A stretch of 64,000 nucleotides of DNA, from contig JAEUUY010000026.1 of NCBI GenBank assembly GCA_016787225.1, positions 108,414-172,413 of the forward strand. Direction: 5' to 3'. Origin of the DNA: Chitinophagales bacterium. Lineage in GTDB: Bacteria > Bacteroidota > Bacteroidia > Chitinophagales > JADJOU01. The notes under the pieces are model-generated. The model was not told the origin of the DNA. It searched no databases and saw only the letters and a program-made list of their open reading frames with translations. Shown in pieces: positions 33,301-37,242 of the stretch; position 1 is the stretch's first letter; each line of letters starts with the position of its first letter. Both the position numbers and the translations under genes were made by a program.

Positions 33301-33561
33301 ATTATAGTTTATAAGGTTGCTCGCAGTATTATATACTGGTCTTGCACTCGCTGTATTTTGCACCAGATGTTTACTTCCAGGACCTAAATCATTCCATTGC
33401 TTGACACCAGATATATTGGTGATACCGCTATCGGCTTTGAGCCAGAGTTTAATATTTGTATTCGCTATGCCTCCAGGTGTCTGCGAATATAAGTGCACAC
33501 TCTCTGTACAAAGTAACATACAGATTGTGAACAGATAATTTTTAGTAGAGAATTTGTTCAT
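18334..33561 (-). CDS. Giant T9SS-secreted modular protein with ten lectin-like repeats and two PA14-like domains
   Basis: About 5,075 residues in one uninterrupted frame. The ATG at 33561 gives a signal peptide (about 25 residues ending HLYS-Q); an in-frame ATG at 33648 would place 29 unsuitable residues in front. Ten modules of about 430 residues follow, each with a concanavalin A/LamG-like half (pattern W-x-ADKG ... W-x-DQS ... NY-NP) and a half containing LALKYGITLDQT, GIGRDDCSGLYQKQS, WGDD, REWKVQETGTVG and NGQYFTLV, ending in an APGGV linker. PA14-like domains sit after modules 2 and 4. The end has an FN3-like segment (LELLDFKGEK) and a T9SS tail starting SVYPNPMDQSFF. Probably a cell-surface adhesin or glycan-binding protein; ligand unknown. 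Confidence 0.9.
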   Translation of the reverse strand: MNKFSTKNYLFTICMLLCTESVHLYSQTPGGIANTNIKLWLKADSGITNISGVKQWNDLGPGSKHLVQNTASARPVYNTASNLINYNPTVKMDGSNDFLTNTAGILGTATYNNMNVFMVRNVPSSSVAVNFSEKCNPYRFMAHTPYGNDIYWDAGHYVAPYRQSVNWGGTFGIPQQISMTYDVLPTKQQTIRRNGRQLTTDATTAAIKGTNQPFYLGRWSDGGYFDNAFVTEYLVVGGILTATERIKIESYLAIKYGISIDQTAATNYLSSTGATVWDGAANSSNKNNIAGIARDNGSGLYQKQSRSVNTANNGNMVWMGLNTIATSNANNSGMLADNSFMLWGDNGLTSTQTSEVPSSLTNGGCISVLRLAREWKVQETGTVGAVQVKFNLTGFTSATTTQSELKLLIDDDGNFGNGGTTIVEATSYDPVTKELTFDNINFTNGQYFTLVLDLMPSSPGGVSSGLALWLKADKGVNLSGTTLSAAGPSGAWADQSPNGRNIDYVYSNPQWIDSSINFNPVIRFDGDDWMRIDNASKRYFYSTFTSGDVFSVQRNFDVANRSSLYYFGGASWGHHYTWGNGYIYSGYGSSIRKAWLPNNSTPPVAEGPGLTTQGPAFNPMHVQIFNQHSATNNWRAFFNGRQQAATTNNTVNFIAYGNVHIGAYPGLGNYFGIIPEIINYNRVLSDAEKNLVNSYLAVKYGLTLDQTVAQNYTASGGSPIFWNAAANTIYKNNIVGIGRDDCGGLYQKQSRGSLTCTECNMVGIGLDSIKSSNLNNKSTFSADKSFLMIAHDGTTGTKTTELPTSFANPCITYTRVNKEWRVQKTGTVGATNVRLYFGDLSIYSDDISEYKLLIDGDANFANGGTTIINASAINPTGKFVDFYGVNLTDGQFFTFMVDQAAAAPGGVLTPTASEINGVKYELYNGLETVTDGIQGSLKQTGYIHNFTDADNHVLYENGDYFTMRLTANLKIVNAGQYQFRFLAADDNVQLLINGVNYMNRTCCGDVTGANITLSAGNHLLEVRFSEYVGAEILNLQWRAATTGLDVTTTWQSIADNKLFLTSAPTLSAWLRADKNVTVTGNGAVATGWKDQSPNGNNLTTIVGNPTYYNTTSARLTNYNPSIAFTCDQMESVDNPSGFALGKQGKTVIGVMSKPVFNGSGAGFPVMHGLEITKAGFGIYTTNAELKTDVLNDNVTPFPSFTANNKPLMLSGVYRNSNITTTLNVAQYGDGRVFGPVTKTDWASQLNEQEDFSIGTHVDYTYGCTDVNMNEVIYYPWDLTAAERSRVESYLAIKWGISLDQTVATNYVDGAGSTIWNATTFASHKNNITGIGRDDCSGLKQKQSKSVNTANTGNLVAIGRDTIANSNGENTASFTADKSFLIWGDDNGGVTEVSTEIPTAITAGSVCTKGKRISREWRVAVTNYTEHNMVQFNLARLNLLTRATSEFKLMVDADGDFTTGATLYSATSKVDSFLNFDNITFTNGQYFSLLTSDDEAIAPGGVSANIRLWLESDAGVTLNGSTVSQWDDQSGLGHHVSQGTAGQQPTYRTTGGGLINYNPTLDFDGANDVLSRTNGMLANGTTYTGATLFFINTADNPAASKSIFMQPVVGTGLKLYSPWGNIQYLDLPNTNRIQATNTTLNAGIPVLTTGVNDNSRLQTDMVAPLDTSTILFSNGRRLVAGNAVNSYTGNNGLLDIGNHTSTAEWHDGKIGEVIFYSAALSPANRQRVNSYLAIKWGITLDQTTPTSYIASDGTTQFWNATTNGNYKNNIAGIGRDICQGLHQKQSRSLNRTTALDSAVAMGITEVFESNAENTDTLANLSFMMWADDGATGSNMTEVPSALTNGGCIGVRRLNREWRVQETGTVGAVQLVMSLGGVAPKSTEISDIRLLIDADSNFSNGVTTIVTPTSYDETTQIATFDNVNFTNGQFFTFVTNIAAAAPGGVATTTQSVNGVAYSLFSGYDSDLATVNGVTLMQSGYCNNLTNPDDLVLNEIGDNFTMVCNTRLSITTAGVYQFQANAVDDRIYLIVNGTPVITTQANGTFQSANITLGAGLHTIEARFSENAGAETFQIQWRGTTAGLDVGTSFVDIADNKLFLPSAPSISAWHRADKGIDNTGEGTNTLTWEDQSSNGNDLTLVSGNPLYYKTTSAQLVNYNPVVLFTDDQLESADHANGFAYGKQPKSMFTVFTKTTFNAGNGVLAALGQDNSTNNSFWMNTVGNEVRFDFWNAYVGGPGVIASTESNIPKMAYGAYSNNNITTTNNAQLFMQGRQVNQGTINGNTTLNGGEEYSLGYHNDLQWDGHDGKIVEIIQYPWVLNFGERQKVNSYLNLKYGMTPDTSMVASDSSTIWNELANLTYHNNVTGIGRDDCSGLNQKQSRSVNPTNDGSMLAIGNYTLANSNSENMNNFTSDKSFMIWGDNAATGTTTSEVPSAQLDPNLCRAFRRLNREWKVQETGTVGEVEMRFHLGTTYSNAASTIGDFKLLVKNNSDDFSSGVTIYNATSFDGTNRTVSFGNINLINNDYFTLVVDDAAEAPGGVKTSLVAWHRADKGVTATTSVSAWADQSASGLNATQGTGGNQPTYNTATNLANFNPCIRYDGTNDHFSLPSGLANFTAGLSAFVIARPTASNIFARYFDFGNGTANNNIFLTREASTTSMQYGVYNSATPNGAVVTNQITNNEWLMHGVIQAGGTAGTTNIPAIFLNGRDQANADNTHIANNVTRTINYIARSNWAADAYYAGDLPELVLYNDDLSAGNQQRVNSYLALKYGLTLNQSTPQNYLASDSLTLMWNATSGNNPTYKNRIAGLGRDDCSGLYQKQSQSQVQISDSTVLSMALTSFETSNATNLNTIDSNRTFLVWGDDGGALAEQSTEIPAAINANGTCNQGLRIGREWKVQQTAGKEIGYVQVKMDIDALGLNSTRAVNKFRLVKHNSNDFTSATEFIEPASFASGVLTFDNVFFSDTVTYLTLVTDTTLTIAPGGVLAGLQAWYKAETGVSTATGVSQWDDQSLFSRHATQATGANQPTYSTTGTKLINYNPSISLTAASHVLTISGGIPNVNVNAFAASRKGPQNIDWNTLLRGFSADHLMITGQSNNNLGYFDNTATASNKLSGYTFVPGQVGILGAYTRTTGTQGWNSVNGRNGTIYNNILESDIGGIGYIGNCGVCATQQWGDISEVAIYNTATMTATERQRIESYMALKYGVTLDQTTATNYIASDGTTLMWNATTGDNPAFSKNIAGIGRDFCSGLYQKQSRSVNNTAVDDSMVAMALTGFEATNAANSSTIDTNLSFMVWGDNGLTGTTTSEVPTAALDALGCKTYKRLRREWKVQETKTVGTVALRFHLGTSYTSSNSALADFKLLVDTDSTFSNATTIVSATSYDATNKIVEFSYNFSNNDYFTLVIDNAVAPGGVGTNLARWYRADKSVTVSGSNVTVWDDQSVSARNATGVNNPQYNTTSNLINFNPSISFNGTNQHFTFSDIGLNAGANNRTMIGVGTTLSTDATGRFMYTYGSNTINQMSALARVSQIQYTVGWGSQDHTIANVWTNTTDPRIVYGDYNGTQSRGAFDGGSITGTARSWNTVLSGTGYIGRNVVGEFWSGRITELISYNSILSTTELQRVNTYLAIKYGRTLNQSTAQNYLASDGTTIPWDATTADNPSFKWRIAGIGRDDCSGLDQRQSQSQDSISAFTVLTVGNDTIRTSNALNTSEFINNLSFLMWGDNNGSLSEQITEVPSVLNVGTCGAGKRIGREWKVQKTGTIDALQLRFDITRTNINTRDASRFRLAVHSSSDFTGASTFYRPSSFSSGVLTFDGVSFNEDSAYMTIITDTIVNVGPGGVTANLKGWWRADIGLNNSGDTVSGWFDQSGFERTVSQPGSQLFKPRLTSSTGNINFNRMVNFDGNDVLFGTDAGLSSSNERRTFLGVATNSNTNEFRYIASYGAHNVSLNNTFSFGKSSTYNVGVSGGFTTHQTTYSVLPLNSAHLYYADKNNTQMRASRNGQPITGTSLSLTTVLNSNFNIGAYTNNTFFWEGRIGDVIVYSDTLTTSDMNKVNSYLALKYGLTLHQGNTGADYQASNGSVIWTGNSTYRFNIAGIGLDSCSALNQKQSRSQDTTQRGDIVAIGKQFIDSTNASNAVSFDANRDFLVWGSDSARGFKNTEFPASITSQACVSISRLQKEWKTQVTGTSSQTTQVRFYLDGLIPSSTSILDLKLLVDTVDSDFSNGDTRIIDAATYNETTKEVTFNNVVFKNNNYFTLLIDVYAIAPGGVTSGIQAWLRADKGITATTTVSKWADQSTNNREAVQATVGSQPTYNSTSNLMNYNQNASFDGGDALNFNHTLGMSGDVTVNFFAVHSPAADNSNLRVILGENPQAAGSWSSGIFGNNKGILDRNGVNVADNDSAYTAGSVNILGWTKNTGNTATDWLGYHNGKLTKTVDIASPWVLNTNNKVLGGQGAGPSFAYVGRMGDVAVYVGALTYVERNRIESYMALKYGITLDQSGSGRSYRASYGSIIWDSAVNATYNRRIFGIGRDFCSGLYQKQSASAHTGGVLTLSLNSLSSSNANNIGSFAKDSMFTIIGDNGGSMTQISSDLPATISTCASRLTREWKAQVTGDAVEAEYRFDVSTVTGRGTLVTDYRIIVDEDGNGDFTNGTVRIFDASSYASNIVTFSDLKINNGEVFTLVTKGATVGQVALTSTSTKVTSISNGCSVNGWTYYTDPVDTTKLVIAIFKNGNTVNVDSITINTGDGYTDANLSKGRKVPDERAVSIMKRLIQVNAPGTFTVNGGVKVRLYYAQSEIDDVTPRMNQLKSDSNILGATLPFMWFKTKKTIPQIISTMTAFGVDAGTPDSTRVSWSLSGDSSGVENGIKFVQLHGIKTFSTFGGGVTVANSTPLPLELLDFKGEKREDASHLNWQTASEKNSDKFEIERATNSQVSQWEKLGEVKAAGLSQFIQNYSFVDIYPEKAINYYRLKMIDNDGSYEYSKIVALDYRKLGLMNISVYPNPMDQSFFIDAKGHDKDKLTLKMYDPLGRMIWSESYEVRGTYDKREFHRPLNATSGVYMLKLVNESTNDENSVQLILK
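19520..20780 (-). repeat. Giant protein module 10
   Basis: Starts AIAPGGVTSGIQAW. Contains GIGRDFCSGLYQKQS and STCASRLTREWKAQ; after it the sequence leaves the repeat pattern and enters the C-terminal FN3-like and sorting-tail region. Confidence 0.8.
20785..22065 (-). repeat. Giant protein module 9
   Basis: Starts NVGPGGVTANLKGWW. The GIGRDD motif is GIGLDSCSAL here; the second cysteine is in QACVSISRL. Confidence 0.8.
22070..23345 (-). repeat. Giant protein module 8
   Basis: Starts VAPGGVGTNLARW. Contains GIGRDDCSGLDQRQSQSQ and GTCGAGKRIGREWKVQ; second half closest to module 6. Confidence 0.8.
23350..24635 (-). repeat. Giant protein module 7
   Basis: Starts TIAPGGVLAGL. Contains GIGRDFCSGLYQKQS and LGCKTYKRLRREWKVQ; second half closest to module 5. 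Confidence 0.8.
24640..25965 (-). repeat. Giant protein module 6
   Basis: Starts AEAPGGVKTSL. Contains GLGRDDCSGLYQKQSQSQ and GTCNQGLRIGREWKVQ; its second half resembles module 8 (KFRLVKHNSNDF versus RFRLAVHSSSDF). Confidence 0.8.
25970..27275 (-). repeat. Giant protein module 5
   Basis: Starts SAPSISAWHRADK. Its LamG-like half pairs with module 3; its second half (RFHLGTTY ... DFKLLV) pairs with module 7. Confidence 0.8.
27280..27745 (-). repeat. PA14-like domain 2 of the giant protein
   Basis: From AAAPGGVATTTQ to ADNKLFLPSAP, with GVYQFQANAVDDRIYLIVNG and GAGLHTIEARFSE. Clear paralog of PA14-like domain 1, and followed by the same kind of module. Confidence 0.75.
27750..29075 (-). repeat. 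Giant protein module 4
   Basis: Starts at AIAPGGVSANI. Contains GIGRDICQGLHQKQS and GGCIGVRRL before REWRVQETG. Confidence 0.8.
29080..30385 (-). repeat. Giant protein module 3
   Basis: Follows PA14-like domain 1 without an APGGV linker, starting SAPTLSAWLRADK. Its LamG-like half (QMESVDNPSGFALGKQ) is much closer to module 5 than to the others. Confidence 0.8.
30390..30855 (-). repeat. PA14-like domain 1 of the giant protein
   Basis: About 155 residues from AAAPGGVLTP to ADNKLFLTSAP with GQYQFRFLAADDNVQLLING and LSAGNHLLEVRFSE, the signature features of PA14/GLEYA-type carbohydrate-binding beta-sandwiches. Similar along its whole length to the second copy. Confidence 0.75.
30860..32190 (-). 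repeat. Giant protein module 2
   Basis: Starts after PSSPGGV. Contains GIGRDDCGGLYQKQS followed by an extra pair of cysteines (TCTEC) absent from the other modules, and NPCITYTR before the REWRVQ motif. Confidence 0.8.
32195..33480 (-). repeat. Giant protein module 1
   Basis: LamG-like half plus GIARDNGSGL half. Boundaries are approximate, taken from the PGG linkers. Distinctive: the usual DDC of the GIGRD motif is DNG here, so this module lacks the first conserved cysteine while keeping the second (GGCISV before REWKVQ). Confidence 0.8.
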
Positions 33562-33615
33562 ATATTTTAGGTTAATATTTGAAAAAGAAATATTACTATT
33601 ATTTTTTTTTGGACA

Positions 33616-33623
33616 CAAATATA
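33616..33623 (-). promoter_or_regulatory. -7 box upstream of the giant gene
   Basis: TATATTTG on the minus strand, 54 bases before the ATG at 33561. It falls inside the longer in-frame extension to 33648, which supports the shorter start. An AT-rich stretch lies further upstream, but a -33 TTG is not clear. Confidence 0.45.
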
Positions 33624-33763
33624 TGATATTATATACTTTTAAAAACATTAAATTTTAATTATGTAGGCTGATTGCAAAAACAGTAGACATATTTTTGACA
33701 TTCCGCTTTGATTAGAATTCTACATGCTTTATTCAAAACATGTATTCATGCCAATCAATTTAA

Positions 33764-33910
33764 CCCCGAATGAGGCTGTCTAAAAAGCTAAATTTTAGCC
33801 ACAAAGACACGAAGGTACAAGTCATAAAATGCACAAATTCTATACTTTATGACTTGGCGTCTTTATGGCAAATCTCTAAGTTGAGACTTTTTAGACAGCT
33901 TCATTGGGGG
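33764..33910. mobile_element. MITE-like imperfect palindrome
   Basis: The ends CCCCGAATGAGGCTGTCTAA and, on the opposite strand, CCCCCAATGAAGCTGTCTAA are inverted copies with few mismatches, continuing into AAAAG. Complementarity runs on inside the element as GTCATAAA at the centre and GCCA[C/T]AAAGAC in the arms, so nearly all of the 147 bases could fold on itself. It encodes no transposase. GGCTGTCTAAAAAG-like ends are seen on some insertion sequences, so a non-autonomous element or solo palindrome is the likely explanation. Confidence 0.55.
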
Positions 33911-34170
33911 TTTATTTTTTTTACTTCTAATTACTATTGCATCAAGTCACTAGGGATTGAACAATAAATTAAATTCTTAAAGAGCCTATTGGAAATAAAG
34001 CATTCATATTGTAGGCGTTGTATAGGTTGCTAATTAAAATGGAAGCACGAAAATTAAATTGTCAAAAATTACCATAATATGCACCGAAAAATACTTTTAA
34101 CTTATTTTAGCTTTTAATTTTAATTCGACAAGACTAAATTTGCATTATATTAACTTTAATTTGACAATAT

Positions 34171-34299
34171 ATGCGCCAAAAAATTAAACTAAAAGAAAAG
34201 GAAAATACTGATAAGTCGGTCACTGTCATCTCAATTTACTGTTTAATAGTCATTGTTTGTTATTGTGCCATCTGCTTTTCACTCTCCAGACTCTTCTAA
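34171..34299 (+). CDS. Doubtful 42-residue membrane peptide
   Basis: ATG at 34171, stop TAA at 34297-34299. The peptide has a lysine/glutamate-rich start followed by a single hydrophobic segment with several cysteines (IYCLIVIVCYCAICF). It has the charge pattern of a single-span membrane peptide, but there is no clear ribosome site or promoter box at a suitable distance, and short ORFs are expected by chance in a 1-kb gap. Confidence 0.18.
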   Translation: MRQKIKLKEKENTDKSVTVISIYCLIVIVCYCAICFSLSRLF

Positions 34300-34486
34300 G
34301 TATGAATAACGCAATGAGCTTATTTCCCGTTTGTCAATAAAGCGTATCAAGATTATCCAAAATCTTGCAACATAAACCTAAAGTATGAAGTATGTCGATG
34401 GCTTGGTAGCATTGTAACATAGTGTTAACTTTTCATTAATTTAATGATTTATAAGGGTTTTCACACATTATTAAACTACAAATTTG

Positions 34487-34494
34487 TAATTTTG
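34487..34494 (+). promoter_or_regulatory. -7 box upstream of the second DUF6089-like gene
   Basis: TAATTTTG fits TAnnTTTG and lies 53 bases before the ATG at 34548, the same leader length as the giant gene on the opposite side of the spacer. Confidence 0.35.
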
Positions 34495-34547
34495 CAATTG
34501 TAAATACCTTTCATAATTACTAAACCATTTCTATCCTATACTAGATA

Positions 34548-35450
34548 ATGAAAAAAATATACCTATTTACGCTTATATGGATTTCCAATTATTCATTTGG
34601 TCAGTTTCAAGAAATCACGGGAGGTTTAGGCTTTTCTTATTACTATGGAGACTTAAATTTGAGAAATTCAGATAATATAACAGCCCTTTTTGGCGATTTT
34701 TTTGAGATAGAGAATATGAAAATGAGCTATTCACTTGGATATCGTTATAATTTCCAAAATTATGTGAGTATAGGTATAAATCTATATCATATGAACCTAT
34801 CTGGCTATGACTCGGATAATAAGAATGTAGGTCCAAATGATAATACGTTTGGACGAAAAATTAGAAATCTGAATTTTCATACCGCTGTTAATGAGCTATT
34901 TTTAGATGTCAGATTCGAGCCACTGCGAACGAGCAATAAATGGGGGAGAAACAAAATACATTTTTCGCCATACCTCGGTGCTGGTATAGGGTTATTTCAA
35001 TTCAATCCTAAATCATATACCAAAGCTGGAAAGGAGGTAGAACTGCAACCGCTGGGAACTGAAGGACAGGGGTTGCCAGGATATGCTCAAAAATATAGCT
35101 TGATACAATTAGTGGTACCCGTCAATTTAGGGCTGAGAATCACTCCAAAATCTCGACAATATTCACTGAGTATCGATTTTAACTATAATCACACATTTAC
35201 TGATTACTTGGACGATGTCAGCACTACATACGCTGACCCCACTCATTTTAGGAATGCATATCAAACATCTAATCCTAACCTCTATAACTTAGTTACGGAA
35301 ATGAATGATAAAAGACCTATTGCCTATCAACAACCTGACAAACGAGGCAATAGCTCTGATAAAGACTTCTTCATGACAGGTCAAATCAAATTTAGTTATT
35401 TTCTATTTAACCAATCCATAAACACCTATTATAAGTGCTGTGACTATTGA
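34548..35450 (+). CDS. DUF6089/PorG-like outer-membrane beta-barrel protein (copy 2)
   Basis: 300 residues with a signal peptide ending in SFGQ. It aligns with the 17226-18134 product over its whole length: FSYYYGDLN, YHMNLSGYDSDN, FHTAVNELFLDVRFEPLRT, GIGLFQFNPKS, LQPLGTEGQGLPGYAQKY and NYNHTFTDYLDDVS are shared blocks, and roughly half of the residues look identical by eye. It ends CCDY rather than CFSF. A secretion-linked role is inferred only from the DUF6089/PorG resemblance and from lying next to a T9SS substrate. Confidence 0.78.
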   Translation: MKKIYLFTLIWISNYSFGQFQEITGGLGFSYYYGDLNLRNSDNITALFGDFFEIENMKMSYSLGYRYNFQNYVSIGINLYHMNLSGYDSDNKNVGPNDNTFGRKIRNLNFHTAVNELFLDVRFEPLRTSNKWGRNKIHFSPYLGAGIGLFQFNPKSYTKAGKEVELQPLGTEGQGLPGYAQKYSLIQLVVPVNLGLRITPKSRQYSLSIDFNYNHTFTDYLDDVSTTYADPTHFRNAYQTSNPNLYNLVTEMNDKRPIAYQQPDKRGNSSDKDFFMTGQIKFSYFLFNQSINTYYKCCDY

Positions 35451-35646
35451 GAATTTACTCCCGCATTTTTAATATTTAAAAGTTCTGATAAGTTAACCAA
35501 CTACAAAAATTTAATGGAAATAAAACGTACTATTAAAGAATTGTAACGTTTGACTATTATTTCGCTAGGTTGATTGCACTGATTTAATACGGTTATTATT
35601 AGTATATTTCTCCAAAACAATTACACTTCAAAGTTTATAAAAAAAA

Positions 35647-35678
35647 TTGGGTTTTTCAATAGACCCGAAATACATTTG
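35647..35678 (+). promoter_or_regulatory. Promoter of fumC
   Basis: TTG at 35647-35649 and TACATTTG at 35671-35678 are 21 bases apart, a good match to the Bacteroidota -33/-7 pattern, and the start codon follows 28 bases later. One of the best promoter candidates in the window. Confidence 0.55.
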
Positions 35679-35706
35679 CAGTCTGAATTTTTAAATCTCC
35701 AATTCC

Positions 35707-37107
35707 ATGACTACTAATACTCAATACAGAATAGAGAAAGATACAATGGGTGAAGTCCAAGTACCTGTAGAAAAATACTTTGGGGCTCAGACGCAGCGCT
35801 CAATTGAAAATTTTCCCATTGCTGTGGATATTTCTCAAATGCCAAAGGAAATTATCCGTGCATTTGCATTTCTGAAAAAAGCAGCTGCTATTACTAATTG
35901 GGAGTTAGGGGTATTACCAGAAGATAAAAAACAAGTTATTGGCACAGTATGTGATGAAATTTTAGAGGGCAAACTCGATACGGAGTTTCCTCTAGTTGTA
36001 TGGCAAACAGGCTCCGGCACGCAATCCAATATGAATGTCAATGAAGTAATAGCCAATAGGGCACATGTGTTAAAAGGAGGCAAATTGGATGATAAAGAAA
36101 AATTTGTCCATCCGAATAATGACGTCAATATGAGTCAAAGCAGTAATGATACTTTTCCTACGGCTATGCATATTGCAGCTTACGAGCTTATTATTTACAA
36201 TACTCTACCAGGATTAAGAGATCTACAAAAAACACTAGAGTACAAATCCAAAGATTTCAAAGACGTGGTAAAAATTGGGAGAACGCATTTTATGGATGCT
36301 ACCCCACTAACTTTGGGTCAAGAATTCAGTGGCTATGCAGCACAACTTTCCAATGCGATACGTGCAATTGAACATACCTTAGCTCACCTTAGCGAGTTAG
36401 CATTAGGAGGGACAGCAGTAGGCACAGGGTTGAATACCCCCAAAGGTTATTCCGAGCTTGTAGCCAAAAATATATCTTCCTTGACTGGATTGCCTTTTAT
36501 CACAGCACCGAATAAATTTGAGGCCTTGGCGGCACACGATGCAATCGTAGAAACCCATGGTGCCTTGAAGACCGCAGCCGTTTCCCTCATGAAAATAGCC
36601 AACGATATCCGCATGTTATCCTCAGGACCGCGCGCAGGTATCGGAGAAATTTTTATACCAGACAACGAACCTGGGTCATCAATTATGCCGGGAAAAGTAA
36701 ACCCAACTCAATGCGAGGCTATGACCATGGCTTGCGCTCAAGTAATGGGAAACGATGTAGCTATTAACATAGGTGGCATGAGTGGACATTTTGAATTGAA
36801 TGTATTTAAGCCAATGATGATAGCTAATTTTATTCAATCCGCCAGATTGATAGGGGATGCATGCAGAGCTTTTAACGATAAATGTGCCATAGGGATAGAA
36901 CCTATACAAGCGAATATCGATAGAAATGTCAATAATTCCTTAATGTTAGTAACCGCTCTAAATACCAAAATTGGCTATTATAAGGCTGCTGAAATAGCTC
37001 AAAAAGCCCATAAAGAAGGGACTACCTTAAAAGAATCTGCAATGACCCTCGGCTATGTGACTTCTGAAGAATTCGACCAATGGGTGATACCAAGTGATAT
37101 GGTTTAA
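35707..37107 (+). CDS. fumC: Class II fumarate hydratase
   Basis: Interconverts fumarate and malate in the TCA cycle. 466 residues, the usual length for the iron-free, tetrameric class II enzyme. Signature stretches are intact: [14 protein letters not shown] near 100, [35 protein letters not shown] and the loop [15 protein letters not shown] carrying the catalytic serine. The N-terminus begins [15 protein letters not shown], as expected. It stands alone with its own promoter; aspartase and argininosuccinate lyase relatives are excluded by the HPNNDVN and [11 protein letters not shown] context. Confidence 0.96.
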   Translation: MTTNTQYRIEKDTMGEVQVPVEKYFGAQTQRSIENFPIAVDISQMPKEIIRAFAFLKKAAAITNWELGVLPEDKKQVIGTVCDEILEGKLDTEFPLVVWQTGSGTQSNMNVNEVIANRAHVLKGGKLDDKEKFVHPNNDVNMSQSSNDTFPTAMHIAAYELIIYNTLPGLRDLQKTLEYKSKDFKDVVKIGRTHFMDATPLTLGQEFSGYAAQLSNAIRAIEHTLAHLSELALGGTAVGTGLNTPKGYSELVAKNISSLTGLPFITAPNKFEALAAHDAIVETHGALKTAAVSLMKIANDIRMLSSGPRAGIGEIFIPDNEPGSSIMPGKVNPTQCEAMTMACAQVMGNDVAINIGGMSGHFELNVFKPMMIANFIQSARLIGDACRAFNDKCAIGIEPIQANIDRNVNNSLMLVTALNTKIGYYKAAEIAQKAHKEGTTLKESAMTLGYVTSEEFDQWVIPSDMV

Positions 37108-37242
37108 GGGTGGAAAGATTTATGTGATTATAGGGTTGAAGAGATGAGAGGTTGAGGGCTTAAAATTGAGTTGAATTCTGACCACTGACCACTGACGACT
37201 GACCACTGCACACTGCGACTGATTACTGCTACTAATAGTTGA
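37108..37242. repeat. Intergenic simple-sequence words
   Basis: The gap between fumC and the convergent hypothetical gene contains a run of CTGACCACTGACC, ACTGACGACTGACCACTGC and CACTGCGACTGATTACTGC, the same word family as at 15840-15890 and 48940-49025. No hairpin terminator is evident for either gene. Confidence 0.55.

Larger units (their letters stand above)
33562..34547. other. 986-base intergenic region between the giant gene and the second DUF6089-like gene
   Basis: This very AT-rich divergent spacer holds the giant gene's promoter box (33616-33623), a palindromic element (33764-33910), a possible 42-codon ORF (34171-34299), three copies of a word like TTGTCRAATTAAA (near 34052, 34122 and 34157) and the promoter box of the plus-strand gene (34487-34494). 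A small hairpin AAGATT...AATCTT lies near 34350. No larger gene is supported. Confidence 0.6.

Noticed and set aside
18334..33561. Many ORFs on the plus strand of the giant gene (for example near 27848-28270)
   Set aside because: They lie opposite repeated coding DNA, repeat between modules, and have no start signals or family resemblance. They are shadows of the minus-strand frame.
18334..33561. Assembly artefact as the source of the tandem repeats
   Set aside because: The ten modules differ clearly in sequence and length, with different cysteine patterns and insertions; a misassembly would give near-identical copies.
37140..37240. CRISPR-like array
   Set aside because: The ACTGACCACTG words have no constant repeat length and no unique spacers, and there are no cas genes; it is simple sequence.
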